Below, piece after piece: positions 46,659 through 59,842 of a stretch of 64,000 nucleotides of DNA. The position numbers and the translations under genes were made by a program. Source of the DNA: Periplaneta americana (taxonomy: Eukaryota; Arthropoda; Insecta; Blattodea; Blattidae); the NCBI RefSeq assembly GCF_040183065.1, contig NC_091124.1:64424001-64488000 (forward strand), in the 5' to 3' direction. Under the pieces are notes generated by a model. That model searched no databases. It was not told the origin of the DNA and saw nothing but the letters and a program-made list of their open reading frames with translations. The first letter of the stretch is position 1, and the number at the start of each line of letters is the position of its first letter.

Positions 46659-49600
46659 TAAATCCAGAATTCTTATTTTGAATTAATGTCTTGTAAGACA
46701 GTCGTATCTTGTTTCTAAATTGTATTTTGCTACTACTTCTTTCCTTCATATAGATTTTTCTTTTGTAATTCATGTCATCTATAAATATTTAATGTTGCTG
46801 CTTGACTGGCAGGTTTGAAGGTTATTAAAAAGCCAATATTACCGAAAAGATGTGATCTGTGTGGTAGTTGCTTACTTAAGGGGACACTGAACTATATTTT
46901 GGAACTTTTTTCCTATTTGACCAATCTTTTTCAAATTTGGAGAAAAAGTGTAATATACACATGGAAAGTAACATGCAAAATCTCAGCTCATTAGATCCAA
47001 TACTTTTGAAAATAAAAAATATTTCAATTTTTAATCAATCATTAATTGAAATATCACTTTTAATTATCATTTTTTATTTTTTGACTTTGTGCATTTGATT
47101 GTGACTTCTCAATGAATAGAGGAAGAAATCTGCTTATTGATTTAGTTCTGTCACGCAAATTAGTGTAGAAATTTAATTTTTCATTTCTATGACACTTTTT
47201 CTCCAATTTTTAAGTTGAGTGTCCCCTTAATATATATACTTTTATTGTATGTATATCGAGTACTTAACTTTGTGCCATTAATTAACGTCTTCATCTATGA
47301 GTGATGTGCTGAAGCTGTATTTTTTGCCACCATAGACTTTGCCCTCAGGAGAAATTTCAGTATCTCACAAAAAACTACACCAAGCACTATCTTTGTCCAT
47401 CACAAATTCCACTTGGACCTGCCATTTCACTGACAGTGCACCTTCTTAGGGTGTGTCTCAAAGCTCAAGTCCATACTACACATTAGTGACTAGCAACTAG
47501 GTGACTTGTAAACTATACACTAGGGAGCTTTGGAAATGTATGCTTGAAACCTGGCCTTCTTCATAGATTATTTTTCTAAAAACCATGACATCACAGTGCA
47601 GCACTAAATTAAGAAGGCAGTGTCCTAATGCAGTTTCATTACGAGTTATATGGAAAAGATAAGGGCTTAATATATTACAGTAATGTTTAAAACATTGTAC
47701 AGAAGATACTAACAATGTCAGTGTTCATAGTTAACATGTTATTCTACGTTATATTTACATTATTTCACTTCCAAAACATCTTCAGATTTCATAACCCCGT
47801 TTGCTGATGAGGTATCCATGTTTGTTTAGTGAACAAGTCAGTAATCAAGCAAGCATTTTCGTTGACTAGCTACTACGGACTTGATTGCTATGCACTATGT
47901 AGCTTTGGCTCATGACTTCTGATGTCAAATCCGGCTATTTAGTCAACAATCTAGTTCACTTCAACTGAAAATGTAGCTTTGAGACACGGCCTTAATATAC
48001 ATTTTGGTCCATTTCTGGTTATTATTAACGAAAAATACCATATTCCCAGAAATATCTGTGAAACCATGCATCTCATTATGTTGGCAATGGCTATTACTAC
48101 AAAATTTTAACTTTATTTGAGAATTTTGGTTATGATATTATTTAGTCGAATATTGTAAAACTCTTTTATATAACTTATTACAACATAGGACATCCTGCTT
48201 GAGTGATACTTGAGTCGACAGACAACCATAGAAACATTAGATTGTTGATGACTTGTTTCTTACCACAAAATAAAAAGAGTTCTGCATCTGTTTCGACTAG
48301 GGAGTTTAATTTTCTTTGTTGTACTTTTATTATATAGTGCTTTAAAGCTTGAAGTGGACACTTGTCTGTTCTTACATATCTATAAATAATGCAACAAATT
48401 TTCTTTTGATGCATCTGATGGCTGGTCATTAGAGTAATCTGTAAAGGCCCGCTCTCACTTAGCGGAATTGAACCGAACAATACTTTTGTTTTTTGTCATA
48501 CAAAAAAGGATAATTCTTCACAATATTTATTAATTTTTCTTCGTTCATATTAAATTGTGATTTTTGTATACATACTATTTCAGCAATAACTTTAATAGTA
48601 AATAAATTAAGCTGCCAAGAATGAATGCGGTTCATTTGTTTTTTCACGAAGGCTTCGCAAGAACTTACGATCGTGCCTGACAGTGGAATAAATATTCTAG
48701 CTCCTTAATTCTGTTCTGTTCGATTTGACGCACTGCGCCACTTTCTGCTAGCTTCCATTTAAATACATTGTGAAGAGAAATTCTGTTCCATTCAATTCCG
48801 CTAAGTGGGAGCAGGCCTTTACACTTGTCATGAGAGTTATCATATATACAGGTTGAACCATAAGTAGTGTCATTAATTTCAGGGGGTCATTCCTCAAGGT
48901 ATAGCCGCCATGGTGGTCTGGTGGACCTGGGTCCGATTCCTGGCGTACCTACGATTTATAACTTGTGTTGAGGAAGCAGTGGTTCAGGTAACAGAGATTT
49001 TCCCCAAGAGCTCCGGTCTCTTCTGGCATTCCAACAAATCTCCATCATTATATCATCTCATTTCATTGTGGGTTCAATGTAAACCAGCCTCCTGTGGAGC
49101 ATCCTGGACAATGACTGTCAGTAAATTGGTCTCTTCATATGGGTAAATGACGAAAAGTTAAGTACCCATCGTTAGTAATAAAAAAATCCGTGAGGTATTT
49201 CAAACAAAAAAGTGAAATACAATTTCTCTCGTTTTTGCTTCCTTTTCGAAATAAAAATTATTTTATATGTAACATTGTAAAATTCTTTCGCAGAACGAAA
49301 TGTTACATTTGTTTAGATAAAATTTCTGCACATTTAAAGGACAAAATTAAAATTCTTTCAATCATTCATTATCATGATACACTGCTCTCTTAAATTGACT
49401 GAGCATATTGAGAACTAAATCAATGGCTTTCCCAAAACACACTATGAAATGTTTTATATAAAACGATTTTTATCTCGGAAAGGAAGCAAAAACTAGTAAA
49501 ATTGTATTCAACTTTTTTGTTTGAAATATCTCAAAGAATAACCCCCTGAAATTAATGACATTACTTGCGGTTCAACCTGTATATTTAGTACTAAAGGTAC

Positions 49601-52600
49601 GGTCACACGTCGCTACTTTTCGTGCAACTGGAGGTTGCGAGTCTGTTCACACACAAGGCGCTACTTTTGCAGCTGCAGTCATGCTGCAGGTTTCCATCTC
49701 CGTGTTGACTTCTCAATATACATTTTGTGGTTTTGTTCGCATTATTAATAAACTCATGCGAAAGCTTACTTATCTATTATTTGCTTTTCTGTCCTAACTA
49801 GTATTCAGAAATTGGCATTATTTTTACTATAAAGCTCTAAAAACGCGTGTATACTTAAATGATACCCAACAGCATATTCACGTAATCAATGTTAGCAACC
49901 CTCCTGTTTGAAACTACGCTACAGAAAATTAAAAAAGTGAATTATATCGTCAGCAAATATGCTCAAACTGTGTTTTGCATTTAATAACTGTTACAAATAA
50001 TTTATTCTCATCATATCTAACATTAAAATACATCCAAACAATAAAAGTATCATTGGCACATTTGGGTGGCAACACTGGTCGCAACCGCAGCAAAAATTTC
50101 AACAAAACCGATATAAAAAATGCTGCGGCTGCAACCCTGAGAACCCTGTTCACATGTCGCTACTTTTAAGCTGCGCGCAGCATGGAAAAGTAGCGAGCAG
50201 CAGGTTTGGCAGCTGCTACTTTTCGGGTTGCACCATTGTTCACACGTCGCAGTACAAGAGTTGCGCAATTTTTTGTACTGCATCGCTGCAAAAGTAGCGA
50301 CGTGTGACCGTACCTTAACAGTATTTGCAACTTGAAAAGTGTTGTTGGTATTGAGGATTGCATTCTACTTTTGGTTTTCATAAAGTGGATTTTGTCATTA
50401 AAATTTCACCAACAAATTAATTATTTGCAGCCTGGGTTGTGGTATTGGATACGGTTACCTTCATAGAATCCCAATTCGTGGTTCGCCAGTGCCAACAACA
50501 ACTCGAAATGTAACAAGACCACCACCACCACCACCTCCTACTACAGCCCAGTCACCAGTAGTGCAGCCTCCAGTTGTGGCACCTGTATCCTCAACTCAGG
50601 AAGGTCATCCAGTGACTAGTGAACCTTCTCACCCAGTCATAACTCCACAACAAACTGTAATTATATTAAATTTGTATCTACATAAAGATAGGATATAATA
50701 TTTTATTATAGTTTTTTATTATGCAGGTTAAATTTAGGATTTTTTAACGTCTTGTGTTCTTGTCCAATGGCATGAGGATTATTTGATCTGAATCATTTCC
50801 CTCCCTAGCTTCCCAGTGTTGTCACTGTGAGTCCAGTGCACTTCTTCAGATGGTTCATATTTTGCACATTTAACACAAGATTCTACACATTACTGAAAAA
50901 TGAACTTCAAGTAGAAAAAAAAAATTCTTTATTCTTTAGAGTTCATGTTTTAATGAACAGTTCATATTATTAACAGATTGTGTTGAACATTTTATGAAAT
51001 TAAGTTACGTGTTATGTGCTTGATAGTATAATATAATTTTGAAACTGCTTTATAAAAGAGAACATTATTAGTTATTATAAGAGATTAAGATCTATACATA
51101 TCAATGTTAACAGTATTCATAAACTGTTGTCGAAAATGGCTATAAAGTCATTTAAATATGGCTTGAATGCATTACAAAATGCAGGTAGTAGGCTATTGAT
51201 ATAAGGGAGAAGAGTTCGGCCGGCACCATGGATCGTGTCTTGGTGTAGCTCAGATGGAAAGAGCATGCAGAGCTGAGAAGTCCCGGGTTCGATACCCGGT
51301 GCAGAAACTAATTTTCTCAAATTAATAGATAAAGATCATTGAGCACATGTACAATACATGTGTGATGGAGGGTGGGTGTGTGTGCTTGCGTTTTTTTTGT
51401 GTTAGAGAGAGAGGGGAGAGAGAGACTCTTATCTGTATATGTGAGGATATATTTTTGAATATGCATACACAGTCAACTTCGGTTATAGTGAACCTCTGCA
51501 GACCAGCATATTGTGTTCACTACAGTGCATGAGGATTAAGTTGGCGTGATTTCTACTGTCCTTGTCTGAGGTCCTTGTCTACCGACTGCCACCAGATGTG
51601 ACGGGCAAGAGGTTTCCTTTTGTACAATTCTTGGAATGCCCTTTCTCCTCCCTTCTCCCTTCACACTTTTGCAAACCCAATTAGTGGATCTCTCAGTGGC
51701 GTCTCGGGGTTGTTCGAGTTCATTAGTTAGTAGTATCTTGTGAATAGTGAAGTGAGTTTGTATCTTTTTTTTATTGGGTTATTTTACGACGCTAAATCAA
51801 CATCTCAGGTTATTTAGCGTCTGAATGAAATGAAAGTGATAATGCCGGTGAAATGAGTCTGGGGTCCACCACCGAAAGTTACCCAGCATTTGCTCGTATT
51901 GGGTTGAGGGAAAACCTCGAAAAAAACCTCAACCAGGTAACTTGCCCCAACCGGGATTCGAACCTGGGCCACCTGGTTTCGCAGCCAGACGCGCTGACCG
52001 TTACTCCACAGGTGTGGACGAGTTTGTATCTTGTTGTACCAATTTAATATAATATAATTCACAAATTAAAATGTTTTCGGAGATACATGGTTTCACTGTT
52101 ACCTTAAATATTGTAATGAGTGTTGTGCTCTTGTATTTAATAATAATGGTAGGCAATATGGGAAAACGCGGGAAAGCCTTGAAGTCGGACGGTATGAACA
52201 TGGTTATTAATGCACATAAATTCTTTACTGGAGAATATGAGGCACTGAAATGCGGAAAACAAACAATATCTGTGCTGATTTTTATCGAAAGTACTGTTGC
52301 AGCGACACATATATCATCTCGTGGTGTTAACAGGATTAAAATAGAAAAAAAAAACAAAAAAACAAAAAACCAAAAGGAAGCGCTAGAAAGCAGAAGCGGA
52401 AGTGGAAGTGTGCTGCGAACTCCAGGAAAGAAACGCCCGAACAGAACTCTTAAAAAACGTGTGTAACATGTTAAAAATGAGCGCACTTGCAAAAGTGACG
52501 AAAGAAAATTGGAGGAAGCCCTGTGAACGCATAGAAAAAGTTGAAAAGTTTTATTGGGCGAAGGATGGGCTTGTAGATGGAAATTTATTATTCGTTCGTA

Positions 52601-55600
52601 ATCAATTTGGACGACACAGACACGGACGAACTTTCTGGCGGAGTGGAGTCAGAATTTGAAGAGGAAGAGAATGCCGCCACTGGTAACTCATGGTCGTTTG
52701 AAGGAGTGTCGACCATCATAAATGAGGGTAGAGAGAGATGGTGAGCATTCTGTCTCTTTCTAAAAGGGACTAGACAAGTAAATCCTCATGGACTGTATAT
52801 CCAAGGTTTACTAAAACCAAAGTGTGTGTTTTTATACTATTGACATTGCTATACATACAATATTAATGTCCACTTGGGACAGACAACATTCAATATAAGT
52901 AATAATGTTCACTTTATCTTCCAACTTAAACACTTTATTCTTCGACATTCAGATGTTCACAGTTCGAAACTTGAATCTAATCTGACAATGTAGGTAGTAG
53001 GCGCTGACCGACTTTGCACCTCTTCCCACTAGAGGTATGCCTACTAGAGCCCGGATGTTAGGCAAAATGCCTTTTTTAAATTGAGTGTATGTATGAAAGA
53101 CCTATTAGAGATAAATACGTTTCCACACAATTGGGGACAATAGGTCCAATTTTTATTTTGCCTTTTCTGCCTATTTTAGTTCCTGTTGCCTATTTTAAGA
53201 TGAAATGCCTTTTTTAACCTTTTTACGTCGTTATTGTACATTTTATATATTTTTATATAATGCTGTGAAGCATTAAGATCAGAAGAAACTACAGTTCAAA
53301 AGTATTGAAAAGCACAACTGCTAATGGCTTCATTGCCAGATGCAAGGCACTAGACAACAACATATATTTTTAACGCATTTAAAATAAACCGCACATAAAT
53401 TATATCAAAGAACAAAAAAGAATGGTTGTACAAATTAAAAATATATATTCACCTCACACAAATATTTGTTGAGAATCTTATTCTCCAGCAATACATATGT
53501 TTCCAAGAAGTCGTAAACTTTTCTCCCCTACTGATTCCATCTTTTATGTGACTTAACAAAGATGTTTGAACAGTATAACCCTCAGTGCTCAGGTCACTTC
53601 GGGATTTACCAATGAAAGAAAGGGAATGAGGAAAATATTTAAAAAAAGTCTCCAGGTCCCGTTACTGTTGTCGCTTGCATGCACAAGTCACGCGTACTTT
53701 GAAGTCTCTAATCCCTTCTCACACTCCTCTTTTTGAGACAACACACACTCGGTTTTTTCCGATCTCTGAAAGAAAGTAGAGACAGTCCTTCTGAAATAAG
53801 TTGTTTTAAGTTTGCTCCAGTCACTTCAGTAGAAGTAGAAAGATCTTTTTCTGCCATGAAAAACGTTCTTTCTGACAGGTGGCTCACTACGACAGTTGAC
53901 AACTTAAAAAAGCATCTTGTTGTGACATGTAACCGAGGAAAGTGAGTACCGTATGGGATAGTTTATTAAGTATTTGTCTATTTGTTGTCTGTTTCCATGA
54001 ATAATAAATGCCTATATGCCTGCCTATTTTAACCAAAATAAATGCCTAAACATTTGCGCTCTAGTCATCACTCTACTCCCTTTTACAAAAGAAAACATTT
54101 TCTCTTCCTATTCTTTGAATAACATCTTTTAAAGGAGTGAGAATTAATCCTTCCTTTCTCCCTCACTGCATACACCATTCTCTTTAACATGATTCAAGCT
54201 GTCCAGGAAGCTGAACAAATCCTTTGTCTTTCAATGCACATAACAAGTAGATGATTTGAGATTTTGTTGTGAACATATTCTTGGAAGTTTATAGGAGAAA
54301 GGATTTCTAAATTACCATTTTGGCCATTTTAAAATTACATTTTCTTGGGAAAGTTCTAGTTTTAGGTTCACTATAACCAAAGTGAGGGTTCACTATAAAC
54401 GAAAATATTAACGTACTTTTTAATGTATACTGGTCGGAACCAACGATTTAGGTTTCCTATAGCCGAATGTTCACTATATCCAGAGTTGACTGTATCTGTA
54501 AGTGCATATGAATAGACTAGTATGTGTGACTGAGTGTGCATGCATATAAATATGAATGAGTATGTGTGCATGCAAATTCGCGTGTGTGCGTGCGTGCACA
54601 CGCTGACATTTCCACATTGATACATTCTGCCTAGCCACACCATAAGGACTTGGTGAGTTCCTCTGTCTTTTGCAGCAAACTGCATTTGGATAAATTTGTT
54701 AGTTGTTGAGTGTAAAACTTTATTATCTGCAGTGTTCATCCTGAACACTGTGTTTGTGTAAATATGAGTACATTGTATGTATATTTATGTGTGACTGTGA
54801 ATGCATACATCTTTATCTGAGTGACTGTATTATGTGTGTACGATTGTGTGTACGTGCGTGAATATGTGTATATCTGTGAGCATGCAGATGTGCATATGTG
54901 GGGTATAGGGCATGTTTGTCAGCATATGGCTGTAGTTGTGTGGATAACTAAATGTGTGTTAATATGTGCTTTTATGAATATTATTACAGTCTACTATATA
55001 CAGTCACGAAGTTTGGGGTTATATTTGCATTTCTTGCGATAGTTGCTAGCCTCTTGGAGCGCTGTGAGTAATAGGAACAATAGACTGTGTCACTGCCATC
55101 GTGATCTAATACAGGCCGTAAGGCAGACCATGTGACTTGCTTAACCCGATCACAAAGGGTGGCGTTTCAACCATATAAATTAATTGGAATGCATAAAGAG
55201 TAACATATATTTCTCTAAAATGTAGTGTAATTGCATTACTAAAATTTAAAACAATGATTAGGAGACACTTCAGACATAATTCCTTGCGAGTTAAGGTGTA
55301 ATATTATTTTTGGTGTGAAAATTATGTTGTTCGTATGTGTAATACCTGCCTTTATTTCGATTAAATATTGCGAAATTCTTGTACATTCATTTATGCACGA
55401 TTCATTAATTTTCAGTTGCACCGCACAAATATTTAGATATGTTGAAATTATAGGTTATGTTTACTGTACCAGTTGCCCATTTCTGTCTAATTTTAGTGGT
55501 CTCCAATGCCCTGCCACTACATATGTATGTTATGTCATATGGAAATTACAGGTTATGTTTACTATATTTAATTTATATTCCTATATTCGCAATTATACAT

Positions 55601-58600
55601 TATAATTAAACATAATGTCATGTATGACACCCGTCACATTCTATTTGTCTGTATTTTAATACTACAATTGAGTACTGAATTATTGTATTTATCTACTACC
55701 TAAGAGACGAAGTAACACAATCGTAACTAATTTCATAGGAGTGGTATGGTAAATTTTCTGTCTACAATTAAGGAAGGTAGATGTGCTAAATTAAAATCAC
55801 AATATAAATTCGTTTTTATTGAACCTCAAAATAGCTTCCATTCTAAACTATGTTCATGCGAACAGATTATGTTAACACGTAAAATTCTCTTCACATTAAA
55901 ATAACACAGTTTCGTAATTATTTCTGCAACATATTACGCAACAAGAAGTAAACGGAACTTATGGATACATTACACTAAATAAAACTTAACAATGATATGC
56001 AATAAAGTTATAATATAATATTTCACTGAGCTCCATACACTGAAATAGAAAACCCGAACATACATTACGGCCTGGTCTAGATCGAAAAGGCATTTCGCTT
56101 TGTTGTGAAAAGTTGTGTAAACTGTGAAATGTTCGTTATCGGTTGTAATAACTGTAAATGGCTAAAATACAATAATTTTAATAATAATATGGGACAAGAA
56201 GACGTTTGTGGTACTATAAATATTGTAAGAAAAAGAGGTCAGAGTTACATTCTTCCGAAAGATCCAAGAAGGTGAGTTTATAAAATATAATATATACTTT
56301 ATGAAAATAATATATAAACCTTATGTATTTCATATTTCAATAGTGGAAGGAAAGTGTTAATTTTTTCAAAAGAATGCGATATCGAAAGTACAATACATTT
56401 TATCGTCTGCTGTGGAAAGGGTCTGTAATGAGGCGATACTAGTGATCCTGGTGGTTAGCAACTATCTATGGATGCGTATTTCAACTGTCTATGTTTGCAT
56501 ATTTAGTAAGTATTGAGCTTTGTGACTGTATATACTAGACTGTGATATTATCGTCATCATTATTTCGAAGTACCAAATATCTGTCAGACTTTAAGTTTTG
56601 TTGTTTGTATGTTTATTACTTAAATTTATGTAAAGTGACTGGTGATCTTGTTGCAGATGGGTGGGGTTCCTACGTTCTCAATGGGTGGTATATCACATCC
56701 TGGTCTAAGTGATGGTGTAATGGCTGGTGTTCCAGCACCATTTCCCAATTTAGCTGGTGCAACGTCTCCATTTCCTACACCAACAAGTGCCCCTGTACCA
56801 CCACCAACACTTCATCCTGCATTTGCTGGAGCAACCACCACTGTAGCAGGCACCAGCCATCTTTTTCCATTGCCTCCCCGCAGCGGTATTGAGACAATGG
56901 CCACTGCAAGTGGTGTGGTGCCATCTGTAGTCAGAACTGCTACTACACTCGCTACAAGTATGTAAACTGTGGAGTAACTTGAATTTATTGTCTAATATAT
57001 GGCAGTAGGGCAGGAGCGAATTTTATTTCTTTCAGAGATGAGTTCTGAGACATAGGAGAATACAAGTAAAAAAATTCATATTTCAAATTTAATCCCCTCC
57101 TGTTTTCATTTGTCGAACAGTCTTGTGAACATAATAACCCCAGATTAGTAGGGTATTCTTCTTATTTAATTTCTTCACCTGAAGGCGAAAATAGATCAAG
57201 CATTCAGAATATCATGGTATCTTACTTCATCGCAATGGAAAAATTTCAACCAAACCTTTTTTTTTTAATTGTCCGAAATTACTTTTTGCCTAATTTTGAA
57301 CAATCAGTATGTTTAATTTTCATATGAAGCAGCTTTAACATTTGATAGTGTCTGAAGTTACAGTAATTTTGATTAATAGAACGTTTCTGAGCCAAGCCTT
57401 CTGATTAGATATCAGATGCATAGGCACTAAAAGTTAAGAATGTCGGTAAATTGGTCTACACAACTGGCTTCATAGGGTGAATGACGAATAGGCAAGAACC
57501 CACCATTAGAAACAAAAGTTGAGTGGATGTGGTGTCCATTTTGTAAGATTTTTAGACCTGATTCACAAAATTACAAATTCTTAATAATGATACACAACTG
57601 ACAATGAGTCACTTGAATTGGAGCATGTATGTACTGTAGTAATTCCTGTGATGTAAGTGATAGCAAAGACCATTAATAAAATATTGTATTTTGTTTTAAT
57701 ACCAATAACAGTCTTAGTCAGCACTTACACATCAGCACATAGTTTACTAAATGCATACTTGAGTCCCTGTGGCTCAGGTCTCAATTGTGAGATTTCGGAT
57801 TCTAGTGAAGTAACCTAAAAACCCTCCCAATGAATACCACATCCACTCCAGTATAAGCAGTGCCATTCTTAACTATTAGTGTCTAAACATTCGATGTCTA
57901 CAACGAAGAAGCCATTATGAACTCAAGAATGGTCATAAAAATAGTACTGTAATATTTTTGTAGCAAGCATTGTGTAATCTTTAATTGTTTAAGCATTGTT
58001 ATCAATACATGTATTGTAGTAAATATCTGATGCTCATACACATACACTTAATAGTCACAAAAAGTCCACTGTTGTGGAATAAAGGTTAGCATGTCTGTCC
58101 ATGAAACTAGCAGGGACAGCTTCAAATCCTGGTTGGGATAAGTTACATGGTTGATGTTTTTTCTGGGGTTTTTCCCTCAATCCTTTAAGAATAAATGCTG
58201 GGTAGCTTTCGACTCTGGACTCATTTCACTGGCATTATCATCTTAATTTCACTCAGAGGCTAAATAAATACTAAAGGATATGCTACAGGAGCTAAATGAC
58301 AGCTATGAACATATGGGATGAAAATAAACGCAAATAAGACGAAGGCCGTGGTCATGGGAAGAAAAGTAAAGAAGGTAAACTTGCGAATTCTAAATCAGGC
58401 AGTAGAGCAAATCGACAGCTTCAAATACTTGGGATGTACGATAAGCAGTAACATGAGCTGCTGTCAGGAAGTGAAAAGGAGGATAGGAATGGCAAAGGAA
58501 TCTTTTAATAGAAAAAGGAGCATCTTCTGCGGACCTCTGGAAAAAGAACTAAGGAAGAGACTAGTGAAGTGCTTTGTATAGAGTGTGACATTGTATGGGG

Positions 58601-59806
58601 CAGAAACGTGTACATTATGACGAAGTGAAGAGAAGTGAATAGAAGCATTTGAAATGTGGATATGAAGAAGAATGGAATGTGTGAAGTGGACAGACAGAAT
58701 AAGAAATGAAGCTGTGCTGGAAAGAGTGAGTGAAGAAAGAATGATGCTGAAACTGATCAGGAAGAGGAAAAGGAATTGGTTGGGTCAATGGCTGAGAAGA
58801 AACTGCCTACTGAAGGTTGCACTGGAAGAAATGGTGAACGGAAGAAGAGTTCGGGACAGAAGAAGATATCAGATGATAGACAGCATTATGATTAGGGACT
58901 GGATTTTTATGTAATTACATATTATATTCCTTTCAACCTAACTGTATATAAATAACAAATCTTTGCGAATCTTGTAATTACCATTAATATATTAATATTT
59001 GATACTACATATTTTTACATATTTACCCCACATTACATATTATGGCTTGGTATTACATAAATCTACATAGTTAGGGGTTTTATTCATTTTTACTTCTTTA
59101 AAAGGAAAAAGAAAACTTCTGCTGGGGAAGTTTACAGTTTGAAATACACAGATTTAAAAAGCCTTTTTACCTACCCGAGAAAGGATATATTTCGGGACGA
59201 AATATAACATCTTAGTTCCAGGAAGTAAAAGAGGCACTTACCCATTACCGCTCACTGTAAATATGAGTGATCAAGAGACAACCTTTCTCATAAAACTACT
59301 TTGTATTGTAAAAGCCAAGAAGGGAATAATCTCATACGCATAAGCGGACGACATAGTAGTAGGGTCTAAAGACCTTACAAAGTTACAAGAAACAATAAAC
59401 ATCATGGTAAAATGGTGCAATAAAAACAGATTTGATATAAATGTGGACAAGACAGAAATGATGATACTCTGAAACTGCGGAAGAGCACCAGAAACAGTAG
59501 AAATCGTCATGAAGAACAGAAAATTAAAAATTGTACCAGACTACAAATATCTAGGCTTAACAATACAAACCAGCGCAGATATTGATATTAAATATTTTCA
59601 TGATTTTACATATTTTTGTACATATTCAGCTTATTTTTCTTACATAAATATGTACATATTTCACATCTTGATATTACATAAGAATCCGGCTCTAATTATG
59701 ATATATGGACATATGAGGAGACAAAGAGGAAGGCAGAAAATATGAAAATTGGAGATTGGAGAAAGCTGGGTTTGCAGTGAAAGACCTGCTCTTGGGCAGA
59801 ACACTA

Positions 59807-59842
<36 letters not shown>

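Larger units (their letters stand above)
51472..54493 (+). mobile_element. Tigger/pogo-like transposon hosting a nest of insertions
   Basis: The left end CAGTCAACTTCGGTTATAGT and the inverted right end (TTCACTATATCCAGAGTTGACTG) are TIRs of about 23 bp. Remnants of a CENP-B-type helix-turn-helix (KLEEALCERI, then FYWAKDGL at 52510-52570) and an acidic tail ([15 protein letters not shown] at 52637-52680) fit a Tigger transposase. Inside are a SINE (51763-52019), a different transposase N-terminus (52140-52450) and a hAT element (53044-54064). Confidence 0.65.
58265..59830 (+). pseudogene. RTE-like reverse transcriptase C-terminus, split by a hAT element
   Basis: 58265-58892 reads [62 protein letters not shown] and [17 protein letters not shown], with a few stops. 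It resumes at 59703 (ATATGGACATATGAGG to the GGGCAGAACACTAG tail and a GATGAT repeat). The 802-bp interruption is the hAT-type element at 58893-59694. Before that insertion the two parts were continuous. Confidence 0.82.

Noticed and set aside
50489-50698. GRASP exon 5 starting at an internal ATG
   Set aside because: The frame continues upstream to a good acceptor at 50430 and encodes the conserved end of PDZ2, so the internal start is not real.
51238-51310. tRNA gene candidate
   Set aside because: The T arm is perfect but the acceptor and anticodon stems do not form. Read as a SINE head.
52001-52492. 163-aa minus-strand reading frame
   Set aside because: It is antisense to a recognisable transposase N-terminus and partly to a SINE.
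56130-56275. THAP domain in the P-like element
   Set aside because: A short frame ends in a good donor and has cysteines, but spacing does not match a THAP finger convincingly.
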